From NCBI RefSeq assembly GCF_014397785.1, contig NZ_VZQQ01000015.1, positions 62,001 through 126,000 on the forward strand: a DNA stretch of 64,000 nt, given 5' to 3'. Positions 23,410-32,066 of the stretch are shown one piece after another. Each line of letters begins with the position of its first letter. Position 1 is the stretch's first letter. The position numbers and the translations under genes were made by a program. The stretch is from Paraburkholderia podalyriae (GTDB taxonomy: Bacteria > Pseudomonadota > Gammaproteobacteria > Burkholderiales > Burkholderiaceae). The notes beneath the pieces were generated by a model. It ran no database searches. It was not told the origin of the DNA and was given only the letters and a program-made list of their open reading frames with translations.

Positions 23410-24198
23410 GTGAATACCAAAAATCGCGTCCTAGTCAGCGAGGATCATGATCTGCTGCGCAAAGGATTGTGCTCGATGCTGTCAGCACAAGGCGAATTCC
23501 CTGTTGTCGGAGAGGCGACGGACGGCAAGCAAGCCTGCCAGCTCGCCATGGCGCTCAATCCTGATCTGATCCTGATGGATCTGTCGATGCGCGGCATGAA
23601 CGGCATCGACGCGAGCGCGGCGATCAAGCGCCGTTCGCCTCACGTGCGTATCCTGGCGCTCACCGTGCATCAAAACGAAGAGTACGTGCGTGAAGCGCTG
23701 CGTGCGGGCGTCGACGGTTATGTGCTGAAAGATGTTTCGTTCGACGAACTGATTGTTGCGATGCGCGCGGTGATGCAGGGAAAAAAGCATCTGAGCGCCG
23801 ATGTGTACGGCTACATGGTCGACTCTTTCATTACCGGCCGCGAAGCAGTGGCGCCGAAGAACGCGTGGGACATTCTCACGGCGCGCGAGCGCAGTGTGCT
23901 GAAGCTGATTGCTGAAGGGCGTACCAACCGGCAAGTCGGAGAGTATCTAAACCTCAGCCCGAAGACGATCGAGAAGTATCGGGCGAGCGTGATGCACAAG
24001 CTCGCCATCGAGAATCTGACGGAACTCGTGCTGGTCGCGATCAGCATGGGGCTGTTGACGTCGCTCGCGACCAAATGCGCGGAACGCGATTCCGACAAGC
24101 CAGTCCACCCGCCGGTTGCGCATCCGGAGCCGCCAGCGGCACCCGGCGATGTCGAGGAACTGCCAGCGTCGAGGCTCAGTGGACCAGCAGCCGGATGA
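23410..24198 (+). CDS. NarL/FixJ-type response regulator 1
   Basis: A 262-residue two-component regulator. The receiver has acidic EDHD, phospho-acceptor Asp57 (LILMDLSMRG), Thr85 (ALTVH) and Lys107 (VLKDVS). The LuxR-type HTH spans ~155-215 (LTARERSVLKLIAEGRTNRQ, then VGEYLNLSPKTIEKYRASVM). A Pro-rich tail of ~40 residues follows. GTG at 23410 is preferred because AGGAG lies 8 nt upstream; an in-frame GTG at 23401 sits inside that site. It is about 55% identical by eye to the second regulator at 26419. The cytoplasmic histidine kinase at 24232 is convergent, 33 bp away, and is its probable partner. Confidence 0.93.
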   Translation: MNTKNRVLVSEDHDLLRKGLCSMLSAQGEFPVVGEATDGKQACQLAMALNPDLILMDLSMRGMNGIDASAAIKRRSPHVRILALTVHQNEEYVREALRAGVDGYVLKDVSFDELIVAMRAVMQGKKHLSADVYGYMVDSFITGREAVAPKNAWDILTARERSVLKLIAEGRTNRQVGEYLNLSPKTIEKYRASVMHKLAIENLTELVLVAISMGLLTSLATKCAERDSDKPVHPPVAHPEPPAAPGDVEELPASRLSGPAAG

Positions 24199-24231
24199 GG
24201 GCAGCGCGCGTGGGCGAGCCGGCGGTGTCCG

Positions 24232-25383
24232 TCAAAGCGTCCAACTCGCCGATACGAGTGTGCCGATGGCGTCGGAAGAGTGGATCGAGAGAAAGCCACC
24301 CTGCGATTCGACACGGTGTTGCATGCCGGCGAGGCCGAGGCCCATCGAACCAATGTCTTCAGGTGACAGGGGGCGCGTATCGTAGCCGGTGCCGTTGTCC
24401 TGAACGGTGAGCAGCAGACCGGTGTCGATCCGTTGCAGGGTGAGCCGGATCTCGGTTGCCGCTGCATGCTTGACGATGTTATTGAGCGCTTCCTGAGCGA
24501 GGCGGAAAATGTCCGCCTTCAGGTAGTCGGGCACATCGCGGTCGTCGACGTCGCAGCGGAAGTTCACCGCCAGGCCTTCGGCACTGCGCTCGACGCGCCG
24601 GCACAGCGTGCTCAACGCGACGGCGAGACCCAGCCGGTCGAGTGCTAGCGGACGAAGTTCGCCGCATATCTGTCGCATCTCGCCGATCGCCTCGCGGATT
24701 TGCAGGACGGTGGCGTCGAGCTTTTGCGCGGCGTCTTCGGCTTGCCCGCGACGCAGGCGCATGCGCGAGTCCTCGACCATCAGCTTGATCAGCGTGAGCG
24801 CCTGGCCTAGACCGTCGTGCAGTTCGGCGGCCAGGCGTTGACGCTCGCGTTGCTGACCGATCATCAGATACTTCAGCCGATCGCGGGCCGCCGCTTTGGG
24901 GAGAAGGACGCCAGTCGCAGGCGAGGCATCGGCTGCAAGGGGTTCCTCGAAGAGCATCAGTTGCGCGGCTTGCCCATCGGGCGGTTTCTGCTGCGCCTCG
25001 TTGGACGCGATCGGTCGGCGGTGCAGTAACAGCAAGGTGGGACGGCCGTTGCGCAAGGTCAGCATCGTGGTGATCGGAGCAAACTCGTGAGCGGGATCGG
25101 CCGATAGCTGGGCGGCGAGCGATGCGCGTTCGCCCTCGGGCGCCATGTCCAGCAGCGAGCGGCCGACGAGTTCGCCGTTCGCGTATCCGAGCAACGCTGC
25201 GGCGCTGCGGTTCACCGAGAGGAACACGCCATGCGCCGACAGGACCGCAAGCGCGGCGCCGCGCGCGTCAGTGACGTTGTCCAGTCGCGTTTCGTCGAGT
25301 CGCGCCGCGATCCCAAGCTTGCGCATCGCATCGACAAGGTCGCGCAACCTCAGTTGCCGTGCAGCGGGCGGAGGTGCCTGCAT
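24232..25383 (-). CDS. Cytoplasmic sensor histidine kinase (PAS + HisKA_3 + HATPase)
   Basis: A 383-residue NarX-family kinase with no membrane segment. A PAS-like domain covers ~35-120 (AVLSAHGVFLSVNRSAAALL, YANGELVGRSLLDM). The dimerisation/phospho-acceptor helix has ELHDGLGQALTLIK with His189. The ATP-binding domain shows QEALNNIVKHAAAT (N box), DNGTGYD and GSMGLGLAGM (G boxes). The lack of a periplasmic sensor suggests it reads an internal signal such as redox state or a small ligand. It is flanked by two paralogous NarL-type regulators that it may phosphorylate. A 19-bp palindrome lies at 25404, just upstream of its start. Confidence 0.92.
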   Translation of the reverse strand: MQAPPPAARQLRLRDLVDAMRKLGIAARLDETRLDNVTDARGAALAVLSAHGVFLSVNRSAAALLGYANGELVGRSLLDMAPEGERASLAAQLSADPAHEFAPITTMLTLRNGRPTLLLLHRRPIASNEAQQKPPDGQAAQLMLFEEPLAADASPATGVLLPKAAARDRLKYLMIGQQRERQRLAAELHDGLGQALTLIKLMVEDSRMRLRRGQAEDAAQKLDATVLQIREAIGEMRQICGELRPLALDRLGLAVALSTLCRRVERSAEGLAVNFRCDVDDRDVPDYLKADIFRLAQEALNNIVKHAAATEIRLTLQRIDTGLLLTVQDNGTGYDTRPLSPEDIGSMGLGLAGMQHRVESQGGFLSIHSSDAIGTLVSASWTL

Positions 25384-25403
25384 GGGATCTCCCCAGCTAG
25401 TTT

Positions 25404-25422
25404 GCTTAAGGCAACCTTAAGC
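25404..25422. promoter_or_regulatory. Palindrome GCTTAAGG-CAA-CCTTAAGC
   Basis: Perfect 8+3+8 inverted repeat 20 bp upstream of the kinase start, in the 284-bp region shared with the divergent Sco gene. A partial third arm GGTTAAG follows at 25426-25432. A candidate operator. Confidence 0.5.
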
Positions 25423-25667
25423 ATTGGTTAAGAATTGTAGGTCCGCGCACGTCGCTCTGCCAACGGGACAACTACGCACGTCACGCGGGGGACACTCCGC
25501 TTTATGCGGGGTGGATGTTACCTCTGGTAGACGTACCCTACCGCGCTTTGGGGGACTTTATCCAATGACGTGCGCGGGCGATTTCATGAGACTGAAGTGA
25601 ACGGCCGGGCGCGTCGTTGTGCTTCTTGCATCGCGCCATTGCCATTCCATTGTCTCGGGAGACCGCG

Positions 25668-26390
25668 ATGAAGACGAACCGCACATGGATGATCGGCGCG
25701 CTCGTGCTGACCGGCGCAGGGCTGACAGGCGTCGGCGCCGTGGCCGCGACTGCCGAAGACGTCGCCGATGGCGCCGCGATCGAGGTGCAACATCATCAGG
25801 CGACGGACATGCAGCCGGCGCCTGCCGGGAAGATGGCCCATGAGATGGCCCACGACACCGCGATGCACATGCATCACCACCACGACATGACCACGGGCAC
25901 GGTGCGCTCGACTGTGCAATACACACTGCCCGCGGTGACGCTGGTTCGCGACGACGGCAAAGCTGTTTTGCTCCCCGACGAGCTGAACGACGGCCGTCCG
26001 GTCATCCTGACGTTCATCTACACGAGCTGCACGACGATATGCCCAATGGTCAGTCAAACCTTCGAGGAATTGCAAGCGAGGCTCGGCGCCGACCGTGACA
26101 AGGTTCATCTCGTGTCGATCTCGATCGATCCCGAAGAGGACACGACAGCCCGCCTGAAGGCCTACGCCGCCCGCTTCGATGCCGGCCCCGAGTGGCAGCA
26201 CTACACCGGCACCGTCGAGGCTAGTATCGCAGCTCAACGCGCGTTCAACGTCTATCGTGGCGACAAGATGAATCACACCGCCGTGGTCTTTTTCCGCGCG
26301 GCACCCGGCAAGCCGTGGCTGCGTCTGGACGGTCTCGCAACGCCGGCCGAACTGCTGAGTGCTTACCACGACGTCGTCGCCTCGAACTAG
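25668..26390 (+). CDS. Sco1/SenC-family copper chaperone with His/Met-rich extension
   Basis: A 240-residue thioredoxin-fold protein that delivers copper to cuproenzymes in the periplasm. The Cu site is complete: YTSCTTICPM (Cys121, Cys125) and the later His in NHTAVVFF. Between the signal peptide/anchor (residues ~7-30) and the fold lies an unusual His/Met-rich segment (~42-74, including HMHHHHDM) that could bind extra copper. The start at 25668 has GGGAGACC upstream; the longer frame adds no signal-like sequence. It is followed 28 bp later by response regulator 2. In an island with two copper oxidases, its likely clients are proteins A and B rather than cytochrome oxidase. Confidence 0.92.
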   Translation: MKTNRTWMIGALVLTGAGLTGVGAVAATAEDVADGAAIEVQHHQATDMQPAPAGKMAHEMAHDTAMHMHHHHDMTTGTVRSTVQYTLPAVTLVRDDGKAVLLPDELNDGRPVILTFIYTSCTTICPMVSQTFEELQARLGADRDKVHLVSISIDPEEDTTARLKAYAARFDAGPEWQHYTGTVEASIAAQRAFNVYRGDKMNHTAVVFFRAAPGKPWLRLDGLATPAELLSAYHDVVASN

Positions 26391-26418
26391 TCATGGGGGG
26401 CCGCCAGGAGCGAGCAAA

Positions 26419-27108
26419 GTGGCGACGACTTATCACGTACTGATCGCCGAGGATCAGCATCTGTTGCGCGGCGGTCTCCGTACGATGGTGTCCTCCCTGC
26501 CTGACTACACCGTCGCTGGCGAGGCGACCGACGGTATCGAGGCGTGCAGTCTCGCCTGGGCCATCCGGCCCGATCTGATCCTGATGGATCTCTCGATGCC
26601 TGGCATGAGCGGCATCGAGGCCATTGCCGTGATCAAGTATCGGATACCGCAGGTGCGGATCATCGCGCTGACGATCCACAGCAGCGACGAGCACGTGCAG
26701 GAGGCGTTCGCGGCGGGCGCCGATGGCTACGTGATCAAGGACGCCTCGTTCGAAGAACTCGTCGGCGAAATGCGCCTCGTGATGGAGGGCAAACGCAACC
26801 CCGCGTTCGAACAGCATGCCGGGAACGGCGTATCTTGCGATCCGCTGCCGGGCGTTTCGCGCCATGCGCAGCTATGGCACACCTTGACCGCTCGCGAACG
26901 CGCGGTGCTGAGGCTTGTCGCGGAAGGCTGCACCAATCGGCAGGTCGGCGAGTATCTGCAACTCAGCCCGAAGACCATCGAAAAGCACCGCGCGAGCCTG
27001 ATGCGCAAGCTCGACGTGACGAACGTCACCGGCCTCGTGCTGATCGCGCTCGACATGGGTGTGCTGCCGTTGTCGAAACCGGCACGCGCGCTCGATCGCT
27101 TCCTGTGA
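26419..27108 (+). CDS. NarL/FixJ-type response regulator 2
   Basis: A 229-residue paralogue of the regulator at 23410. Receiver: EDQH, Asp57 (LILMDLSMPG), Thr in ALTIHSSDE, Lys in VIKDASFEE. LuxR-type HTH: LTARERAVLRLVAEGCTNRQ, then VGEYLQLSPKTIEKHRASLM. The linker is longer and without the Pro-rich tail of regulator 1. The start at GTG 26419 is chosen for its GGAG 8 nt upstream and match to the paralogue's N-terminus. It is probably co-transcribed with the Sco gene and lies 137 bp before the secretion operon, which it may control. Confidence 0.93.
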   Translation: MATTYHVLIAEDQHLLRGGLRTMVSSLPDYTVAGEATDGIEACSLAWAIRPDLILMDLSMPGMSGIEAIAVIKYRIPQVRIIALTIHSSDEHVQEAFAAGADGYVIKDASFEELVGEMRLVMEGKRNPAFEQHAGNGVSCDPLPGVSRHAQLWHTLTARERAVLRLVAEGCTNRQVGEYLQLSPKTIEKHRASLMRKLDVTNVTGLVLIALDMGVLPLSKPARALDRFL

Positions 27109-27244
27109 ACGACGCGGGAACTGGAGGGTCTTTACCCATCCCTTTGGTCTGGTCTCCCTACTTCTTGCCGGTGTCCACCTGAACAAGAATGAGTAAAACG
27201 GCTCTGGTGTTATCGGGCCGGTGGGGCGACAGAAAGGGGGCACC

Positions 27245-27727
27245 GTGCGCAACGAATCTTTCTCGATCAGGGCCGCCATGCGCAGCAGCGTGACGTTCCC
27301 TCCACGCATTGGCGATGCACGTCGGCGCAACGGCGGTTTCACGCTGCTCGAACTGCTCGTGGTCATGGTCATCATCGGCTTGCTCGCGGGGCTGGTCGCG
27401 CCGCGCTATTTCGAACAGGTTGGCAAGTCGAACACCAAGATCGCGCGGGCCCAGATCGACTCGTTGAGCAAGGCGCTCGATCAATACAGGCTCGACATGG
27501 GCGTCTATCCGACGACCGAGGAAGGCCTTCAGGCGCTGATGACCAAACCTCAGGACGCAACGAACTGGAGTGGCCCGTATCTGCAGAAAGCGGTGCCGCC
27601 GGATCCGTGGGGTCGTCCCTACCATTACCGCTCGCCCGGCGAGCATGGCGACTACGACCTGTACTCGCTTGGTAAGGACGGCAAGGTCGGCGGCACCGGT
27701 GAGAACACGAACGTCACGTCCTGGTAG
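27245..27727 (+). CDS. gspG: Major pseudopilin, GspG type
   Basis: A 160-residue type II secretion pseudopilin. The prepilin leader is long (31 residues) and ends RRRNGG before FTLLELLVVMVIIGLLAGLV, with Glu at +5. The rest is classic GspG: SLSKALDQYRLDMGVYPTTE, LMTKPQDATNWSGPYLQK, PPDPWGRPYHYRSPGEHGDY and DLYSLGKDGK. GTG start at 27245 follows GGGGG. First gene of a plus-strand operon of ten secretion genes. No prepilin peptidase is present in the window, so a host PilD/GspO enzyme elsewhere must process it. Confidence 0.94.
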   Translation: MRNESFSIRAAMRSSVTFPPRIGDARRRNGGFTLLELLVVMVIIGLLAGLVAPRYFEQVGKSNTKIARAQIDSLSKALDQYRLDMGVYPTTEEGLQALMTKPQDATNWSGPYLQKAVPPDPWGRPYHYRSPGEHGDYDLYSLGKDGKVGGTGENTNVTSW

Positions 27728-27753
27728 TGCGGCTCTCAGCGAGGAGAATCGAC

Positions 27754-28953
27754 GTGAAGTACCTGCTGCGCGTCTTCGATACCAGCGGTTCAGTGCAGAC
27801 GCTTCGCGTCGACTGCGATTCGTCCGCGGCCGCGATAGCGCTCGCGCGCGCAAGGGGATTGCGGGTGGTGTCGGTACGTGCGCAAGCGCGAGGTCAGCGC
27901 CGGTCTGGCTGGAGCGCGATGCCGGGCGCGAAATTCAACGTCGAGCTGTTCGCGCGCGAACTCGCGGCATTGCTCGATGCCGGCGTCGGCGTGATCGACG
28001 CATTGCGCACGCTCAGCGGCAATGAGCGCCGCGAGGCGTCGGCGGAGGTCTATGGCGATCTGCTGCGGCAACTCGAAGAAGGGCACTCGCTGTCCGCGGC
28101 GCTCGAGCATGCAAGCCGCGTGTTTCCCCCTATCCTCGTGGCGTGCGTGAAAGCGAGTGAACAGACCGGCGGTCTTGCCGACAGTCTGACGCGCTATTCA
28201 CGCAACAGTGCGCTGCTTCACGAACTGCGCGGCCGCGTGGTGTCGGCCGCGATCTATCCATCCGTGCTACTGCTCGTAGGCGCGGCCGTCGTGCTGTTTC
28301 TGCTGGGTTTCGTCGTGCCGCGCTTTGCGACCCTGCTCGAGCATAGCGGACGCGAGCTGCCGCTGCTCTCGCAATTGCTGATGGCCTGGGGCGGCATGGT
28401 GCATGCCCACGGAATGGCGCTCACTGTGGGCCTCGCCGTGCTGGCGGTGACGGTCGGCGTCGCGCTGCGCCGGGCCGCGGCGCGCAACTGGATCGCGGAT
28501 CGCCTGCTCGCATTGCCGGGTATTGGTCTGCACTTCCGCGTGTTTCGCCAGTCGCAGTTTTTTCGCACTACCGCGATGCTGGTCGAAGGCGGCATTCCCG
28601 CCACGCGTGCCTTCACACTCGCCAGTGGACTGGTGAGCCGGGCCGATCAGACGGCCGTCGAAAGTGCCATGCAGCAGGTACGCAATGGCGCGAGGATGTC
28701 CGACGCGTTCCAGCAAGCAGGTCTCGCCAACGCGATTACCTATCGCTTGCTGACCGTCGCTGAGAAGACCGGTGGCCTGGGTCCTGTTCTCGACAGAATC
28801 GCCGCATTCCAGGAAGCGCAAGTGTCGCGCACGATCGATCTGATTTCGCGACTGATCGAGCCGGCGATGATGATTTTCATCGGCGTGGTGATCGGAGGGA
28901 TTGTCGTGTTGATGTACATGCCGATCTTTGAAATTGCGTCGAGCATCCAGTAG
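27754..28953 (+). CDS. gspF: Inner-membrane platform protein, GspF/PilC type
   Basis: A 399-residue polytopic protein at the base of the secretion machine. Two repeated T2SSF domains are visible, FARELAALLDAGVGVIDALR with VACVKASEQTGGLADSLTRY, and FFRTTAMLVEGGIPATRAFT with LLTVAEKTGGLGPVLDRIAA. There are three hydrophobic segments (VVSAAIYPSVLLLVGAAVVL, GMALTVGLAVLAVTVGVAL, LIEPAMMIFIGVVIGGIVVL). GTG at 27754 follows GGAGAATCGAC and matches the family N-terminus (MKYLLRVFD). It lies 26 bp downstream of gspG. Confidence 0.94.
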   Translation: MKYLLRVFDTSGSVQTLRVDCDSSAAAIALARARGLRVVSVRAQARGQRRSGWSAMPGAKFNVELFARELAALLDAGVGVIDALRTLSGNERREASAEVYGDLLRQLEEGHSLSAALEHASRVFPPILVACVKASEQTGGLADSLTRYSRNSALLHELRGRVVSAAIYPSVLLLVGAAVVLFLLGFVVPRFATLLEHSGRELPLLSQLLMAWGGMVHAHGMALTVGLAVLAVTVGVALRRAAARNWIADRLLALPGIGLHFRVFRQSQFFRTTAMLVEGGIPATRAFTLASGLVSRADQTAVESAMQQVRNGARMSDAFQQAGLANAITYRLLTVAEKTGGLGPVLDRIAAFQEAQVSRTIDLISRLIEPAMMIFIGVVIGGIVVLMYMPIFEIASSIQ

Positions 28954-28973
28954 GCCGTGCCGAGGGGAAACGC

Positions 28974-30686
28974 ATGGATCCGATCAGCGAGGCACCGCAA
29001 ACTCAGGGCGTTGAATTGCGTGACGCGCTGCGCGCGCTCAGCGACAGGCACGGCTCGGGCATTCGCGCACTGGAAGAGTTGATGGTGCAGGCGTCGCTAA
29101 GCGCCGACGAAATGGTGGTTCGGCTCGCCGGGCAGTTCCGCATGAAGTCGATCGGCATGCAGGAATTGAACCGGCTCGAAGCGGATTTCGAGGTACTGCC
29201 GTTCGTCGAAGCCACCACCCGGTTGTGCGTGTGCTTTCGCGAGCCGGATCAGAACGGCGCGCTGCTGTTCGTGATCGCCGATCCGCTCGACGCCCGCACG
29301 CGCGGCGTGATGGAGCACCGGATGCGTGCGCGGCCCACTTTGCGGTATAGCTGGGCGCTGGCGAGCGTCGGTGACCTCACCGCGTGGCTCGCTGTGCGTG
29401 AAAAAGACGTGCGCGCGATGGATTCGCTCGCCCTCGACGATGAGGTGCAGCACACCACCGATCCCGCTTCGCTCGCGCTGACGTTGCAGGGCATCAGCAG
29501 CGACGACAGCGCCGTGGTGCGCCTGCTCAACTCCACCATCTACGACGCGTTGAAGATGATGGCGAGCGACATCCATCTCGAATGCCGTGCAAACGGGCTG
29601 AAGATCAAGTGCCGGGTGGATGGCGTGCTGACCGTGGTCGGCCGTGCCGAGGGACGCGATGTCGCGGACCAGGTGCTGTCGCGCGTGAAGGTCATCTCCG
29701 AACTCGACATCGCGGAGCGCCGCGTGCCGCAGGACGGTCGCTTCAAGGCGGTGTACGCGGGCCGCGAAATCGACTTTCGCGTGTCGATCATGCCGAACCA
29801 GTTCGGCGAAGATGCGGTCCTGCGCATCCTCGACCGTTATCAGCTTTCGCAGGCCCCGGGCGGATTGACACTCGAGACACTGGGATTTCAGAGCGGCGAT
29901 ACGCGCTTCATGCGCTCGGTGGCTGCGATGCCCTACGGAATGCTGCTAGTGACGGGGCCGACGGGCAGCGGCAAAACGACGACGTTGTACGCGATTCTCA
30001 CCGAGATCAACGACGGCCTGGAAAAGATCGTCACGATCGAGGATCCGGTCGAATATCAACTGGGCGACATCCTTCAGATACCGGTGAACGAAGCGAAGGG
30101 ACTGACGTTCGCCCGCGGATTGCGATCGATCCTGCGGCACGATCCGGACAAGATCATGGTCGGCGAAATCCGCGATCCTGAAACCGCGCAAATCGCCGTG
30201 CAGGCGGCGTTGACCGGACACCAGGTGTTCACGACGGTGCACGCGAACAATGTGTTCGACGTAATAGGCCGCTTCACGAACATGGACGTCGACCCATACA
30301 GCTTCGTGTCCGCCCTGAATGGCGTGATTGCGCAGCGGTTGTTGCGGCAGTGTTGTGCCGACTGCGTGGTGGACGACATGGTCGATCGGGACACATTGGC
30401 CAGTTCCGGCATCGATCCGGACAACGTGAGCAGCTATAGGTTTCGCCGGGGCGCCGGTTGCGCGGCTTGCCGTGGCAGCGGCTATCGCGGGCGGCGCGCG
30501 ATCGCGGAAACGCTGCGCATGAACGACGAGTTGCGGCAATTGTTGTCGGAGCGCGCGCCGCTTGGGCACATCAAGGCAGCCGCACAGCGCTATGGGATGC
30601 AAACCATGCGTACGGCCGCTCTCTCGATCGTGATGCAGGGCGAAACGACACTCGAGGAGATCAACCGTGTCACCATGGTTGAATAG
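28974..30686 (+). CDS. gspE: Secretion ATPase, GspE/PilB type
   Basis: A 570-residue hexameric ATPase powering pseudopilus assembly. The N-terminal GspE-like domain is at ~1-140. The catalytic half has Walker A GPTGSGKTTT, the Asp box IVTIEDPVEYQLGDILQIPV, Walker B-like KIMVGEIRDPETAQIAVQAA and the His box LTGHQVFTTVHANN. The tetracysteine zinc site is present (CCADC, then CAAC about 35 residues later). The stop overlaps the following gene by 20 bp. All catalytic elements look intact. Confidence 0.95.
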   Translation: MDPISEAPQTQGVELRDALRALSDRHGSGIRALEELMVQASLSADEMVVRLAGQFRMKSIGMQELNRLEADFEVLPFVEATTRLCVCFREPDQNGALLFVIADPLDARTRGVMEHRMRARPTLRYSWALASVGDLTAWLAVREKDVRAMDSLALDDEVQHTTDPASLALTLQGISSDDSAVVRLLNSTIYDALKMMASDIHLECRANGLKIKCRVDGVLTVVGRAEGRDVADQVLSRVKVISELDIAERRVPQDGRFKAVYAGREIDFRVSIMPNQFGEDAVLRILDRYQLSQAPGGLTLETLGFQSGDTRFMRSVAAMPYGMLLVTGPTGSGKTTTLYAILTEINDGLEKIVTIEDPVEYQLGDILQIPVNEAKGLTFARGLRSILRHDPDKIMVGEIRDPETAQIAVQAALTGHQVFTTVHANNVFDVIGRFTNMDVDPYSFVSALNGVIAQRLLRQCCADCVVDDMVDRDTLASSGIDPDNVSSYRFRRGAGCAACRGSGYRGRRAIAETLRMNDELRQLLSERAPLGHIKAAAQRYGMQTMRTAALSIVMQGETTLEEINRVTMVE

Positions 30687-31539
30687 TCCGCTCGTCATCG
30701 GCGTCGGCACCCGCGAACTGGTCGTGGCGGCGACGGCGCCCCGCTGGAAAGTTGTGCGCGGTCATGCTGCCGCGCTTGCGGAACCCACGAGCGTTGCCAT
30801 TCCTGACGAGCAGTGCTTCACTGAAAACGGCGTGCTCGACGCGTTGAAGATGGCGTTAGCCGCCGACCACGGCCAGACGGTGCGCACGTTGTTGGGTAAG
30901 CGCCAGGTGCGCATCATGCTGGACGATTTCTGGGCGAGCCACGCTATCTTGCGAGGCGACTTCCGCACAGTGCGCGCAAGCGAAATCGATCAGATCTTGC
31001 TTGCTCACTTCTTTGATCGGTATGGCATCGAGGCCGAGTCCGTGCAGGTGCGCTTTTCGGTGCAGCGCGGCGGCCGTGCGGTCTTCGCGAGTGCCATCGC
31101 TCGCACGCTGCATGACGGCATCCGCGAGGCGGGCATGGCGGCGGGCGTCGACGTCCGCTCTCTCAGGCTATGCCTGCCAGACTTGCTCAATCGCGTGCAG
31201 GACGCCGCCGCCGGTGCTAGCACGGCGCTGCTGTTGTTCGTCGCGGACACGCTGATGCAGGCGGTGCTGTTCGAGGAGAACCGTTGGGTCGCGTATGACT
31301 CGCAGCGTCTCTTTCCCGGCGACGCCAGCGACGCCGAACGGATCGCCGCACAGGCCGAACAGTCGTTCGAATGCCTCGCCGGCCGGACCAGCGGAAAATG
31401 CGAGGACTGCAGAATCTACCTCTGCGGCGCCGAATTGGATCCCGCGCCATTCGAGGGGCGCTTCTGCTCGACGCAGAGCCTCGCGCAACCGGCGATGGAT
31501 AAGCCGGTCGCGCATCGCTTGATGGAGGCCGCGCGATGA
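30667..31539 (+). CDS. PilM/GspL-like actin-fold assembly protein
   Basis: A 290-residue cytoplasmic protein whose position before PilN- and PilO-like genes marks it as the PilM or cytoplasmic-GspL equivalent, which links the ATPase to the inner-membrane ring. Sequence support is modest: LVIGVGTRELVVAA resembles the first phosphate-binding strand of actin-like ATPases and ALLLFVADTLMQAVLFEE the second. No membrane segment is seen, so it is PilM-like rather than a full GspL. It starts at GTG 30667 inside the gspE 3' end with GAGGAG upstream, and overlaps the next gene by 4 bp. The family call is partly from context. Confidence 0.72.
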   Translation: MSPWLNSPLVIGVGTRELVVAATAPRWKVVRGHAAALAEPTSVAIPDEQCFTENGVLDALKMALAADHGQTVRTLLGKRQVRIMLDDFWASHAILRGDFRTVRASEIDQILLAHFFDRYGIEAESVQVRFSVQRGGRAVFASAIARTLHDGIREAGMAAGVDVRSLRLCLPDLLNRVQDAAAGASTALLLFVADTLMQAVLFEENRWVAYDSQRLFPGDASDAERIAAQAEQSFECLAGRTSGKCEDCRIYLCGAELDPAPFEGRFCSTQSLAQPAMDKPVAHRLMEAAR

Positions 31540-32066
31540 TGCCGCGCCTTCACATCGACTTCGGCCGTCGCCGCTTGCAGGGCGCGCCGGCGGGGATGGT
31601 GCTGCTGTGTGTCGCCAGCCTGTTGCTGCTGGTGAGTGGCGAACGGCTCTGGCATGCCTATGACGAGAACGACCGCGTGCAAGCGGAACAGGATGCACAG
31701 CGGCACCGGCTGTTTGCAAAATCGCACCCCGTGAAGGTGCCGCAGACGCCTGCCGCGCGGCTCGCGGAGAGCCAGAGCCTCGCGGTGTTGAGCGAGTTGA
31801 CCGTGCCGTGGCAGGACCTGCTGTCGATCGTCGAGGACTATCGGGACCCCGACGTCGCGCTGATCGGCATCGATCAGAGTCCCGCGCAAAGCCAGATCCG
31901 CATCACGGCGGAAGCGAAGAACTTCGACGCGATGATCGCGTACCTCCGGTATCTGCAGGGCAGTGTGCTGTTGCGCGAAGCCGTGCTCAACGATCACGTT
32001 ATCGAATCCAATGTGCCTGGCACGCCGGTGCGCTTTCAGATTACCGCCGTCTGGAGAAAGTCATGA
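31536..32066 (+). CDS. PilN-like inner-membrane assembly protein
   Basis: A 176-residue bitopic protein: short cytoplasmic N-terminus (MMPRLHIDFGRRRLQGAPAG), one membrane helix (MVLLCVASLLLLVSG), a coiled-coil-like stretch (DENDRVQAEQDAQRHRLF) and a ferredoxin-like domain (VPWQDLLSIVEDYRDPDVAL, ITAEAKNFDAMIAYLRYLQG). This is the layout of PilN and of the GspL periplasmic half. It overlaps both neighbours by 4 bp. The assignment rests on topology, domain order and gene order. Confidence 0.75.
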   Translation: MMPRLHIDFGRRRLQGAPAGMVLLCVASLLLLVSGERLWHAYDENDRVQAEQDAQRHRLFAKSHPVKVPQTPAARLAESQSLAVLSELTVPWQDLLSIVEDYRDPDVALIGIDQSPAQSQIRITAEAKNFDAMIAYLRYLQGSVLLREAVLNDHVIESNVPGTPVRFQITAVWRKS

